The notes below the pieces were generated by a model. The model ran no database searches. It saw only the letters and a list, made by a program, of their open reading frames with translations, and had not been told where the DNA came from. Of a DNA stretch of 9,808 nucleotides, positions 1 through 6,684 are shown piece by piece. The stretch is taken from the NCBI GenBank assembly GCA_041738275.1, contig JBGSQD010000091.1, positions 1 to 9,808 of the forward strand, given 5' to 3'. Origin of the DNA: JACPFJ01 sp041738275. GTDB lineage: Bacteria > Desulfobacterota > Desulfuromonadia > Geobacterales > Pseudopelobacteraceae. A program made the translations under genes and the position numbers. Every line of letters begins with the position of its first letter. Within the stretch, counting starts at the first letter, position 1.

Positions 1-49
1 TGACCATTCCTTTCTGCCGCAAGGTATAGGCAATCAATTTTTCTAGCAT
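1..49 (-). CDS. czcA: CzcA-type RND heavy-metal efflux pump, first 16 codons (partial)
   Basis: Seen: an ATG at 49 opens a frame reading MLEKLIAYTLRQKGMV that runs off the left edge without a stop. A GGGAGA ribosome site lies at 64-59, 9 bases upstream. Known: heavy-metal RND pumps (CzcA/CusA) typically begin with a Met-(Ile/Leu)-Glu-Lys-Leu-Ile-like helix followed by Arg and a hydrophobic segment, which this matches. The gene follows czcC and czcB on the same strand, the usual order. Inferred role: inner-membrane proton/metal antiporter that drives the tripartite CzcCBA complex. Only the start is visible, so the metal-selecting residues cannot be read. Oddity: it lies 167 bases from czcB, not overlapping it, because a palindromic element sits between them. 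Confidence 0.72.
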   Translation of the reverse strand, partial: MLEKLIAYTLRQKGMV

Positions 50-89
50 TAGAAGTAATCTCCCGTATTATGTGATTCAATTTTCGTTT

Positions 90-205
90 ATAACCCCACC
101 TGTCCTCCCCTTAGATTAAGGGGAGGGACGCTGAAGTGGTAATTACAGTAGCAGCGGCGATGCACGTTCCCCCTCTTAAGATAAGAGGGGGGCAGGGGGA
201 GTTAT
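90..205. repeat. 116-bp composite inverted-repeat element (two REP/MITE-like hairpins)
   Basis: Two 41-base units lie in inverted orientation, 90-130 on plus and 205-165 on minus, around a 34-base centre. Both outer ends read ATAAC. By hand alignment without gaps, 31 of 41 positions agree. Each unit contains a 10-bp stem with a 3-base loop: 104-113 pairs with 117-126, and 169-178 pairs with 182-191. Two of the differences are paired changes (T-A to C-G, and C-G to T-A) that keep the stem intact, which argues that structure is conserved. No transposase or clear target-site duplication is seen. It fills most of the gap between czcB and czcA. It is most likely a non-autonomous mobile palindrome; it may also shape czcBA mRNA stability or partial termination. 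Confidence 0.72.
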
Positions 206-216
206 GAAGTAGCATG

Positions 217-1479
217 TCACTTGCCGTGTCCGTGCTCGTCAACCACCTCACCCTTCTTCACTTCCGACTTGAGGATGAACGATCCCTTGATTGCGTAGCG
301 CTCGCCTTCTTTAAGCCCGGAGACTATTTCAACCAGGCCGCTTGCGGTTCTGCCCGACTGAACCTGTCGTGCCGCGAATTCAGCGCCATTTTCCGCGACG
401 AAGACCACCTTTTTGCCATCCAGATCCTGCAAGGCATCTTCGGGAACGGCCAGCACCGGCGGCGCATCAGCCGCCAAAGCAAGTTCGACGGTGGCGAACA
501 TCTCAGGTTTCAGCTTCCGGCCCGGATTTGCAACCTCGATCCTCGCCTTGACCGTACGGGTGGACTCGTCAACCAGATCGGCGATATAGGTGATGCGGCC
601 TCTCAGTTTCCGGTCCGGGAAAGCGCCGACAATAACGATTGCCCCTTGCCCTTTACGAACCTTGGCCAGATCTTTCTCGTTTATATCTACCATCACCCAG
701 ACCGAGGAGAGGTCAGCCACGGTGTAGAGACTTTTAGAAGGATCGGAAAGTTCGCCGACAATGGCGTGCTTTTCAGTGATGGTGCCGCTGATGGGTGAGC
801 GAACCGGCAGGAGCGGTCTTTTGTGGTTGTCTCCCTTGAGGTCGGCAATGGCAACGCCGTAGAGGGACAATCGTTCTTCATCGGTGTGCAATTCGGTCTG
901 CACTGTCTTGAAGTCTGTTTCAGCCTGAAGGATGTCTTTGCGGGCCGCAATTTTCTTTTCGACCAGACCTTTGATTCGATCCATGTTTGACTGAGCCAGG
1001 GCCAGCTTGGTCTTTGACTGGTGGTAACGGCCCAGTGCCTCACCAAGTTCGACACTGTCAAGGGTAGCAAGTGCCTGGCCCGATGAAACACTGTCGCCCA
1101 GGGAGGCTCTGACAGCCACAATCTTGCCGCTGATGCGCGGTGATACATGGGCAATCCGGTCGGCATTGGCCTCCACCTTGCCGGTGGCACTGATGCTACC
1201 GGCAAGCCGCTGCTTTTTGGCCGCAGCGACGACCACGCCATTCAGCTTCTGCACCTCGGCAGTCATCTTGACGCTACCCACCTCGCCATGCTCGTCATGT
1301 CCCTCATGGCCTTCTTTCTCTTCTTTATGCTCTCCTTCTTCCTTATGGCCATCTGCCTTTTCATCCTTATGTTCCGCCTGCTTCACACCGCTGTTCCCGG
1401 TCTGGGTGGAACGATAGAGAAAGCCGCCACCAACTGCCACGGCAAGGATAAGTCCGATGATAATTGCTTTTTTATTCAC
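217..1479 (-). CDS. czcB: CzcB-type periplasmic adaptor (membrane fusion protein) of metal RND efflux
   Basis: This 420-residue protein is the adaptor linking the inner-membrane RND pump to the outer-membrane channel in a CzcCBA-type metal exporter. Residues 5-21 form a hydrophobic N-terminal anchor. Residues 36-66 are a charged arm with six His among Glu/Lys, likely metal binding, and the C-terminus ends EHGHGK. Residues 100-145 hold the first half of the lipoyl/barrel-sandwich domain (ISGKIVAV, GDSV, GQAL), 146-210 the helical hairpin, 225-255 the second lipoyl half (VRSPISGTI), and 260-340 the beta-barrel (DLSSVWVMVDI). The GTG start overlaps the czcC stop by 4 bases (GTGA) and has a GGAGGTG ribosome site at 1490-1484, so translation is probably coupled to czcC. 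The substrate (Zn, Cd, Co, Ni or Cu/Ag) cannot be decided; the His-rich rather than Met-rich arm leans to the Czc group. Confidence 0.9.
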   Translation of the reverse strand: MNKKAIIIGLILAVAVGGGFLYRSTQTGNSGVKQAEHKDEKADGHKEEGEHKEEKEGHEGHDEHGEVGSVKMTAEVQKLNGVVVAAAKKQRLAGSISATGKVEANADRIAHVSPRISGKIVAVRASLGDSVSSGQALATLDSVELGEALGRYHQSKTKLALAQSNMDRIKGLVEKKIAARKDILQAETDFKTVQTELHTDEERLSLYGVAIADLKGDNHKRPLLPVRSPISGTITEKHAIVGELSDPSKSLYTVADLSSVWVMVDINEKDLAKVRKGQGAIVIVGAFPDRKLRGRITYIADLVDESTRTVKARIEVANPGRKLKPEMFATVELALAADAPPVLAVPEDALQDLDGKKVVFVAENGAEFAARQVQSGRTASGLVEIVSGLKEGERYAIKGSFILKSEVKKGEVVDEHGHGK

Positions 1480-2774
1480 TGCACACCTCCGGTAAGTTCT
1501 GTTGCCACTGCAGATTCGAGTTTCATGAGCGCTGTCTGACGATCATGCAACGCAGTCAGATACCCATCGCTGACCTCGAAGAATTTCTTTTGTTCCTGAA
1601 TGACTGCCAGAATACCGACCTCACCGAGGCGATAGGCTTCCTGGGTCAGCTTCAGGTTCTCCTCAAGCTGGGGAATGATGTTCGATTTGTAGAGAGAAAG
1701 GACTTTTTCAGCATTCTGCAAACTGGCGTAGGCCGTCTCAACTTCACGTTCGGCGTTTCTGGTTGCTGCCAACAAACGGGTTTCAGTAATGCTCCGCTTG
1801 GCTCGTGCTTCCTGAACACCGGCCTTGTTTCTGTCAAATACGGGAATGGGAATGGACAATTTCAAGCCTATGATATAGGCCGTATCCTTGCCCTCAACCC
1901 CTCCGATCTCCATGGCCGTCGTATCCCGACTCACAGCTAGCCCAGCCGTAATATTCGGGATTCCTTCAGCCTGGGCAAGGGTGATGTCCGATTCCCCCCT
2001 GCCTTTTTCAGCTTCCATTGCTTTAAGATCCGGGCGATTCCCAAGGGCCAGTTGCTTCAGATCAACCAGTTTTTTCGTCAGGATGATGTCGGGTTCAAAT
2101 TCCCCGACAATGGTCGGAGATTCACCCAGTGAAAGTCCCATAAGCGTCAGCAGTTTTGCCTGATTCCGGTTCAACGCGTTTTCTGCCTCAATCCTGGAAC
2201 CTTTGCTTCGCGCCAGCTCCACCTTGACCAGATTCATTTCCAGTTCAGGGATATCCCCTGCCGCCAAACGCTCTTTGGCCACATCAAGAAGCTGCTGGTT
2301 GAGCGTTATGTAACGATCCGAGAGGACGACCCGCTGCCGGGTCAGAAGGACATCGCAAAAGGCCGTCTTCACCTCTTCGCGCAGTAATCGCTCCCGGTCA
2401 GCCAATTGCCAGCGGTACATCTCCAATTCTTGTTCGGCGACGGCGAGCCTTTTTCCCCGTTTTCCCGCCAGGAAGAACTCCTGTGACACCCCGAGAGATA
2501 GACTGTTTTCGGCACTGCTGCCGGTCAATGCACCTGTGCCTGCTTCTAAATCAAGGGTTGGATTCGGCAGGAGTTCCGCCCTGACCATGCCGGCATCACG
2601 GATACCTTTTTCTTCACGAAATGATTTGAGGTCGCCGTTATTCTGTAACGAAACCTCGATCACCTGCGGCAGTGCCAGTTGTTGTGTCTCTGCGAAAACC
2701 GGTGCAGATGTAAGAAAACAGATTATGCCAGGCACAAGTAGCTGAGCGCCTCTTTTGAATACAGTAGTTCCCAA
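1476..2774 (-). CDS. czcC: CzcC-type outer-membrane efflux channel (TolC family)
   Basis: This 432-residue TolC/OEP-family protein is the outer-membrane exit duct for the CzcBA pump. Residues 1-28 look like a signal peptide with a cleavage site after VFA. Two OEP-type repeats follow, at about 33-215 and 240-430, with long Gln/Glu/Ala-rich helices (for example around ELEMYRWQLADRERLLREE and NAEREVETAYASLQNAEKVL) typical of the channel's helical barrel. The motifs LLPNPTLDLEAG and LSIPIPVFDRNKAG are characteristic of metal-RND OEPs. The start is TTG at 2774: no ATG lies near the signal peptide, and a strong AGGAGGT at 2788-2782 is 7 bases upstream. It overlaps czcB by 4 bases. It lies 121 bases after the small Cys/His-rich gene, probably in the same transcript. 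Confidence 0.9.
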   Translation of the reverse strand: MGTTVFKRGAQLLVPGIICFLTSAPVFAETQQLALPQVIEVSLQNNGDLKSFREEKGIRDAGMVRAELLPNPTLDLEAGTGALTGSSAENSLSLGVSQEFFLAGKRGKRLAVAEQELEMYRWQLADRERLLREEVKTAFCDVLLTRQRVVLSDRYITLNQQLLDVAKERLAAGDIPELEMNLVKVELARSKGSRIEAENALNRNQAKLLTLMGLSLGESPTIVGEFEPDIILTKKLVDLKQLALGNRPDLKAMEAEKGRGESDITLAQAEGIPNITAGLAVSRDTTAMEIGGVEGKDTAYIIGLKLSIPIPVFDRNKAGVQEARAKRSITETRLLAATRNAEREVETAYASLQNAEKVLSLYKSNIIPQLEENLKLTQEAYRLGEVGILAVIQEQKKFFEVSDGYLTALHDRQTALMKLESAVATELTGGVQ

Positions 2775-2781
2775 AGGAAAT

Positions 2782-2788
2782 ACCTCCT
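2782..2788 (-). promoter_or_regulatory. Strong ribosome binding site fixing the TTG start of czcC
   Basis: AGGAGGT on the minus strand lies 7 bases before a TTG codon. No ATG or GTG candidate precedes the signal peptide at a good distance, so this site decides the start. A near-consensus site on a weak start codon may set the channel's translation level. Confidence 0.8.
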
Positions 2789-2854
2789 TTTATTCAGTTA
2801 GGTATGACAATTCTAAATGATTGCGGCCGCGCCACAACAGGGGCCGAGAAATAT

Positions 2855-2876
2855 TTTGTCCATGGGAGGGGACAAA
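2855..2876. repeat. Inverted repeat between the Cys/His-rich gene and czcC
   Basis: TTTGTCC at 2855-2861 and GGACAAA at 2870-2876 are perfect 7-base arms around an 8-base spacer. On the minus-strand transcript this hairpin starts about 20 bases after the small gene's stop and is followed by AU-rich sequence (AAATATTTCTC) with no clean U run. It could be a weak terminator or attenuator, an mRNA-processing hairpin, or an operator. The rest of the 121-base gap (2775-2895) holds a possible but weak promoter for czcC (TAGAAT with a poor -35) and the czcC ribosome site. Confidence 0.45.
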
Positions 2877-2895
2877 CTACTCCTGTTGAAGCGTT

Positions 2896-3261
2896 TTAGG
2901 CTTGTATTTGCGGGGGGATAAACCTGGAAAGATACACTTCGGGTAAATGCTTGAAAGGGTCAGACGTGTACAGATCAAATATGACGGGATTATAGCCGAG
3001 TTTAAACGGTTGAACAGCAAGAGGCGCATGGCAGGCGCAGTTGATGCAGGAGTCGCAGCAATCAGAATCTTCGTGTTGTTCATGAGGGGCGCACGGACAG
3101 TGGTGCGAGTCGGTGATTTCAGAAGCCGAGACCTGATCGTTTTCTGCTGTCACATGGCTTTGCATGGAATGAGCGCTGTTGTGCACGCCATTGATCGTGA
3201 CGGCCAGCATGACCATGAGGAGAATTCGGGAAAAGAATTGTAGTGGGAATAATTTTCGCAT
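2896..3261 (-). CDS. Small secreted Cys/His-rich protein, probably metal-binding, leading the czc operon
   Basis: This 121-residue protein belongs to no family I can name with confidence. Residues 1-26 form a signal-peptide-like segment (MRKLFP, then a hydrophobic run with LLMVMLAVT). The middle (27-80) carries seven Cys (55, 57, 68, 69, 72, 75, 77) in CPC, CCDSC and CAC clusters and at least eight His, a likely metal or redox site in the periplasm. The C-terminus is non-metal-binding and ends HLPEVYLSRFIPPQ. ATG at 3261 is preferred over ATGs at 3282 and 3297 because the promoter -10 box (3283-3278) overlaps those. No clear ribosome site is seen, and the leader would be only about 10 bases. 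Its place at the head of czcCBA suggests a metal buffer, sensor or chaperone; that role is inference. Confidence 0.68.
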   Translation of the reverse strand: MRKLFPLQFFSRILLMVMLAVTINGVHNSAHSMQSHVTAENDQVSASEITDSHHCPCAPHEQHEDSDCCDSCINCACHAPLAVQPFKLGYNPVIFDLYTSDPFKHLPEVYLSRFIPPQIQA

Positions 3262-3277
3262 AATTGTAATTTCAGTA

Positions 3278-3307
3278 ATCATAAACAATCTATACAAACC
3301 ATGTCAA
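3278..3307 (-). promoter_or_regulatory. Sigma70-type promoter for the metal-efflux operon
   Basis: TTGACA (3307-3302), an 18-base spacer and TATGAT (3283-3278) match 11 of 12 consensus positions. Transcription should start near 3271, giving a leader of only about 10 bases before the ATG at 3261. It lies between the stop of the lipid operon's last gene and the first metal gene, marking the boundary between the two transcription units. The inverted repeat at 3314-3332 sits 6 bases upstream of the -35 box. Confidence 0.72.
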
Positions 3308-3313
3308 GAACCG

Positions 3314-3332
3314 ATTCCGGTTGATCCGGAAT
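3314..3332. repeat. Inverted repeat at the boundary of the lipid and metal operons
   Basis: ATTCCGG at 3314-3320 and CCGGAAT at 3326-3332 are perfect 7-base arms with a 5-base loop. The hairpin lies 9 bases after the PPTase stop and just upstream of the metal operon's -35 box. No U run follows, so as a Rho-independent terminator it is weak. An operator for a metal-responsive regulator is equally possible. Confidence 0.5.
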
Positions 3333-3341
3333 ACGCTCGTA

Positions 3342-4052
3342 TCAGTGGATGTACCGGATCACCGGCACTTCTCCTTTGACAGCCAGCGTGGCGTAGAAAC
3401 CATCCGGTACTGTTATGTCCATGAGCTGCCAGCGTTTAGGCTCATCAGGCGCAGTGCGGTGTTGGAGCAGTGCGGGCGGTTGGCCTGGGAGCAGGGAGAC
3501 ATCGAAGCTGTCGGCCGGTTGATGAAAACCGCTGCCGCATCCTTTCAGATAGGCCTCCTTGCGGGTCCAGCAGCGGTAGAACGCCCCCAGTTGCAGCTCT
3601 TCCGGCAGGCTGAACAGCTCTGCCTGCTCACGGCAGGAAAAGAATTGCGCTGCCATCCCCTGGAACGGCAGGTCGTCCTGTTGCAGTTCCAGATCAATGC
3701 CAAGTTCGCAGTGACCGGATACGGCCAGCAGGGCCAGACCGTCGGCGTGGGACAGGTTGAAGCAAAGCCCGCTTTGCCCCTGTTCTGCTCCAAGTTCGGG
3801 TTTGCCATGGTCACCCGCGGCTATGCGGAGCGAGCCGGGATTCAATTCCAGATAACCACTCAGTATTTCACGGAGCATGCCGCGCCCCACGACAAAGCGA
3901 TTGCAGGCCAATTGGTTAAGCAGCCGGTCGGCCCGGTCCATTTCTTCAGAGGAAAGGTACCGATGCAGGCGTGCTCGCTCCTTTTTTCCCCGGTCGAGCT
4001 GGAACCGGTGTACATGAACCTCTCCCGGGGCCGGAATGGTCACTGCTGTCAT
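3342..4052 (-). CDS. Sfp-type 4'-phosphopantetheinyl transferase (PfaE-like role)
   Basis: This 236-residue enzyme moves the phosphopantetheine arm of CoA onto a conserved Ser of acyl carrier protein domains. Family motifs seen: RFVVGRGMLREIL at about 52-64, FNLSHADG at 98-105, the Mg-binding GIDLE at 118-122 (Asp120, Glu122) and WTRKEAYLKGCGSGF at 162-176. Length fits the Sfp/Gsp group. The frame is open back to a TTG at 4073, but ATG at 4052 is preferred: it overlaps the oleD stop as ATGA and has AAGGA 9 bases upstream. As the last gene of an operon that starts with a PfaC-like synthase, its likely substrates are the tandem ACP domains of that synthase (the job PfaE does elsewhere). That partner is inferred. 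No sign of damage. Confidence 0.88.
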   Translation of the reverse strand: MTAVTIPAPGEVHVHRFQLDRGKKERARLHRYLSSEEMDRADRLLNQLACNRFVVGRGMLREILSGYLELNPGSLRIAAGDHGKPELGAEQGQSGLCFNLSHADGLALLAVSGHCELGIDLELQQDDLPFQGMAAQFFSCREQAELFSLPEELQLGAFYRCWTRKEAYLKGCGSGFHQPADSFDVSLLPGQPPALLQHRTAPDEPKRWQLMDITVPDGFYATLAVKGEVPVIRYIH

Positions 4053-5044
4053 GCCTGCCCATCCTTCAGCCAAGTCCGCAGTTTTACGAGCCCTTCTGCG
4101 ATGGTGATCTCCGGTTCGTAATCAAGGTCTTTGCGAGCGGCATTTATGTTGAACCAGTGGGCGGTTGCAAGCTCCTGGGCGACAAAGCGGGTCATGGGAG
4201 GCTCCCCCGACAGTCTGAACAAACTCCAGATGCCTTCACAGAGGCCGGCGACGGCATAAGCCATGCGCGGTGAGATCGTGCGGTCCACCGGCGGCAGGTC
4301 GGCGGCGGCCAGGATGCGGTTTACCATCTCCCAGAGGGGGATCGGTTCGCCATTGGAGATGAAATATGCCCTGCCGGCTATTGTTGAACCAGGCGTGAGT
4401 TTGTCGCCGGCCAGCAGGTGGGCGCGGGCGGCGTTGTCCACATAGACCGTATCCACCAGGCAGGGGCGGTTGCCGATCCGCCGCAGCTTGCCTGCGCGCC
4501 CCTTGGCAATGATGCGCGGCACCAGGTGGTTGTCCCCCGGCCCCCAGATCAGGTGGGGTCGAAGCGCGACCGTGGCCAGGTCTGGTCCGTTGGCGCCTAG
4601 GACGAGCTGTTCTGCAAGGGCCTTGGTGTGCGGGTAATGGGCCTCGAAATGGGCCGGGTAGGGGAGCGATTCATCGCCGCCGGTCACATCTTGGCCGTCA
4701 AAGACAACACTGGGAGAACTGGTGTAGACCAGCTTATTGATACCATGCAGGCGGCAGGCTGCCAGGACGTTTTCCGTGCCGGTTACATTGACTTCGTGGA
4801 ACTCCTGGTAACTCCCCCAGATGCCGGGTTTGGCTGCTACATGATATATGCATTCACACCCCTGGGCGGCCTTGCTCAGAGCTTCCTGGTCGGCCAGGTC
4901 TCCTTGGGCCTGCTCAACGCCCAGTCGGGCCAGTTCGGGGTATATGCCCCGGGAGAAACTGCTGACCGTATCCCCGCGCTCCACAAGTTGCCGGACAATA
5001 GCACCGCCCAGGAATCCGCCTCCCCCGGTGACTAACACCCTCAC
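4049..5044 (-). CDS. oleD: OleD, NAD(P)H-dependent 2-alkyl-3-ketoalkanoate reductase
   Basis: This 331-residue extended short-chain dehydrogenase reduces the 2-alkyl-3-ketoacid made by OleA to a 2-alkyl-3-hydroxyacid, the substrate of OleC. Seen: Rossmann glycine motif GGGGFLGG at 7-14, YTSSPSVVFDG at 107-117 holding the catalytic Ser, active-site Y137-HT-K141 in HYPHTKALAEQ, and PHLIWGPGD at 163-171. The fold resembles 3-beta-hydroxysteroid dehydrogenase/isomerase, with which OleD is often confused; the oleABCD context settles the call. Start is GTG at 5044, overlapping the oleC stop by 4 bases; a second in-frame GTG lies two codons later. It is a separate protein here, not fused to OleC as in some lineages. 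It overlaps the PPTase start by 4 bases. Confidence 0.92.
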   Translation of the reverse strand: MRVLVTGGGGFLGGAIVRQLVERGDTVSSFSRGIYPELARLGVEQAQGDLADQEALSKAAQGCECIYHVAAKPGIWGSYQEFHEVNVTGTENVLAACRLHGINKLVYTSSPSVVFDGQDVTGGDESLPYPAHFEAHYPHTKALAEQLVLGANGPDLATVALRPHLIWGPGDNHLVPRIIAKGRAGKLRRIGNRPCLVDTVYVDNAARAHLLAGDKLTPGSTIAGRAYFISNGEPIPLWEMVNRILAAADLPPVDRTISPRMAYAVAGLCEGIWSLFRLSGEPPMTRFVAQELATAHWFNINAARKDLDYEPEITIAEGLVKLRTWLKDGQA

Positions 5045-6684
5045 CTTATTTTACCCGCAGCCCAGATCGCCAGCTTTTCCCGGAAGATTTTGGCATTATG
5101 GCGGATATCCACCGGAAAGGCCGGATGGAATAGGATATCCCGGATGCCCTTGGTGTGGGGATAGAGTGCCGCCCGCTCCAGGAGATCGCGCCGGACCAGC
5201 TCCTGCTCGCTCTTCCTGGTTCCCTTTTCCAGTTCCACGCACAGCACCGGCCGTTGGTTCCCCTGCTTGCCGACGCCCACCAGGGCCGTGCGCAGTACCA
5301 GGGGGTGGACGTTGAACACCCCTTCCACCGGGATGGTGAACAGGGTTTCGTCGCGGCTCACGACCCGGTGCGACTTGCGGCCGCAGAACCAGATCCGGCC
5401 GGTATTGTCCCGATAGCCAACATCGCCCATGCGATGCCAGACGCCACCCTCCGGGTCGGCAATCTTGGCCAGCCTGGTTGCCTCGGGGCGGTTGAAATAG
5501 CCGGCAGTGACCTGCGGCCCGCTGACGACAATCTCTCCCACCTCCCAGGGTGGGAGCGCCAATTCGTCCGACCAAACGGCAATCGGCTCGTCGCTGATCT
5601 GGATGATGGCCAGGTCGATGCTCGGTACTGGTCGGCCGACACAGACCCCGCGTCCTTCTCCCGCAAGGTGGCCGGTCTCGGCCAGGATCTCGCGGCTGCC
5701 GATGGAACTGACCGGCAGCGCCTCGGTGGCCCCGTAGGGGGTGAAGATCTCCGCATCCTGCGGGAGCAGGGCGCTGAAACGCTCCAGTATCTCGGCCGAA
5801 ACCGGTGCGCCGGCCGAGATGACCCGCTTGAGGCTGGACAGCTTTGCGCCCAGGGGGGCGCTGCAGCGGCCCACCCGGTTGAGCAGGGCAGGGGAGCCGA
5901 ACATGGTGGTGGCGCCGTAGCTGGCGACCGGTCCGAGAATCCGTTCCGGCTCGACCCGGCCGGGACGGGTGAAGTCCATCTGCGGGATAACAGCGGTCAT
6001 CCCCAGGGCCGGGGCAAACAGGGCGAACAGGGGAAAGGTCGGGAGATCGATCTCCCCCGGCCGGATGTCGTACAGTTCCTGAAGTGCTTCAACCTGGGCG
6101 GCGAAGTTGCCATGGGTGTAGACCGCCCCTTTGGGAGGGCCGGTGCTGCCGCTGGTAAACAGGATGGCCGCGGTGTCATCCCAAGTTGTGTCGGTAGCCT
6201 GGAACGGTCCGTTTCCATTGCCCTGACTGCGCACCTCGTCCAGCGTGACTCCGCCCCAGAAACGGCTGCTGCCGCCCACGGTAACCAGGATGCGCAGGCT
6301 GTTCTTGCCCCAGCCGAACAGGCGTCGCGCCAGATGGGCCTTGGGTATGCCGATGAACGCCTCGGGCGCTGCTTCCGCCAGACATCCCTTGAGATTGCGG
6401 GCACCGATGCCCGGATCGATAAAGACCGGGATCGCCCCAGCCTTGAACAGGGCAAAGGTCAAGGCAAACAGTTCCGGTCCAGGAGGCACCAGCAGGGCTG
6501 TGCGAGTACCGCGCACAATGCCGAGACGACCCAGCCCGCGCGCCAGGCGATCGCTTTCTTCATCCAGCTGGCGATAGGTCAGGGAACGGTTTTCCTGGGG
6601 AAAGATAATTGCCGGGGTGTCCGGCTGGGATAGGGCCAGTTCCGTCAGGGGGCGGGAGATGTTGACGATGTCGTTGCTGGTCAT
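5041..6684 (-). CDS. oleC: OleC, AMP-dependent beta-lactone synthetase
   Basis: This 547-residue member of the acyl-CoA synthetase/adenylation superfamily uses ATP to convert the 2-alkyl-3-hydroxyacid into a cis-beta-lactone. Seen: the P-loop LFTSGSTGPPKG at 175-186, YGATE at 317-321, MGDVGYRDNTGRIWFCGRK at 419-437 including the hinge region, and the C-terminal catalytic Lys in HNAKIFREKLA (K532). These motifs look intact. Alone it would be called a fatty-acid-CoA ligase; position between oleB and oleD gives the specific role. ATG at 6684 overlaps the oleB stop by one base (TAATG), suggesting termination-reinitiation. Lactone formation rather than CoA ligation is established for OleC in other bacteria, not visible in the sequence itself. 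Confidence 0.93.
   Translation of the reverse strand: MTSNDIVNISRPLTELALSQPDTPAIIFPQENRSLTYRQLDEESDRLARGLGRLGIVRGTRTALLVPPGPELFALTFALFKAGAIPVFIDPGIGARNLKGCLAEAAPEAFIGIPKAHLARRLFGWGKNSLRILVTVGGSSRFWGGVTLDEVRSQGNGNGPFQATDTTWDDTAAILFTSGSTGPPKGAVYTHGNFAAQVEALQELYDIRPGEIDLPTFPLFALFAPALGMTAVIPQMDFTRPGRVEPERILGPVASYGATTMFGSPALLNRVGRCSAPLGAKLSSLKRVISAGAPVSAEILERFSALLPQDAEIFTPYGATEALPVSSIGSREILAETGHLAGEGRGVCVGRPVPSIDLAIIQISDEPIAVWSDELALPPWEVGEIVVSGPQVTAGYFNRPEATRLAKIADPEGGVWHRMGDVGYRDNTGRIWFCGRKSHRVVSRDETLFTIPVEGVFNVHPLVLRTALVGVGKQGNQRPVLCVELEKGTRKSEQELVRRDLLERAALYPHTKGIRDILFHPAFPVDIRHNAKIFREKLAIWAAGKIR

Noticed and set aside
90..205. CRISPR repeats or a Rho-independent terminator pair between czcB and czcA
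   Set aside because: Only two units exist, they are inverted rather than direct, and no U runs follow the stems; the covarying inverted layout fits a palindromic mobile element better.
3262..3297. Upstream ATGs at 3297 and 3282 as starts of the Cys/His-rich protein
   Set aside because: Both overlap the -10 box or spacer of the best promoter, and they would put 7-12 extra residues before a normal signal peptide.
4053..4073. TTG at 4073 as the PPTase start
   Set aside because: ATG at 4052 forms an ATGA overlap with the oleD stop, as at other junctions in this operon, and has AAGGA at proper spacing; the extra seven residues add no family motif.
3321..4121. 266-codon plus-strand frame opposite the PPTase
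   Set aside because: It begins inside the boundary hairpin, has no domain I recognise and mirrors the PPTase, whose motifs are clear.
5155..6633. 492-codon open frame on the plus strand opposite oleC
   Set aside because: It is antisense to a gene with intact adenylation motifs; its composition is Gly/Gln/Arg-rich without any fold or motif I recognise. Long antisense frames are expected in GC-rich coding DNA.
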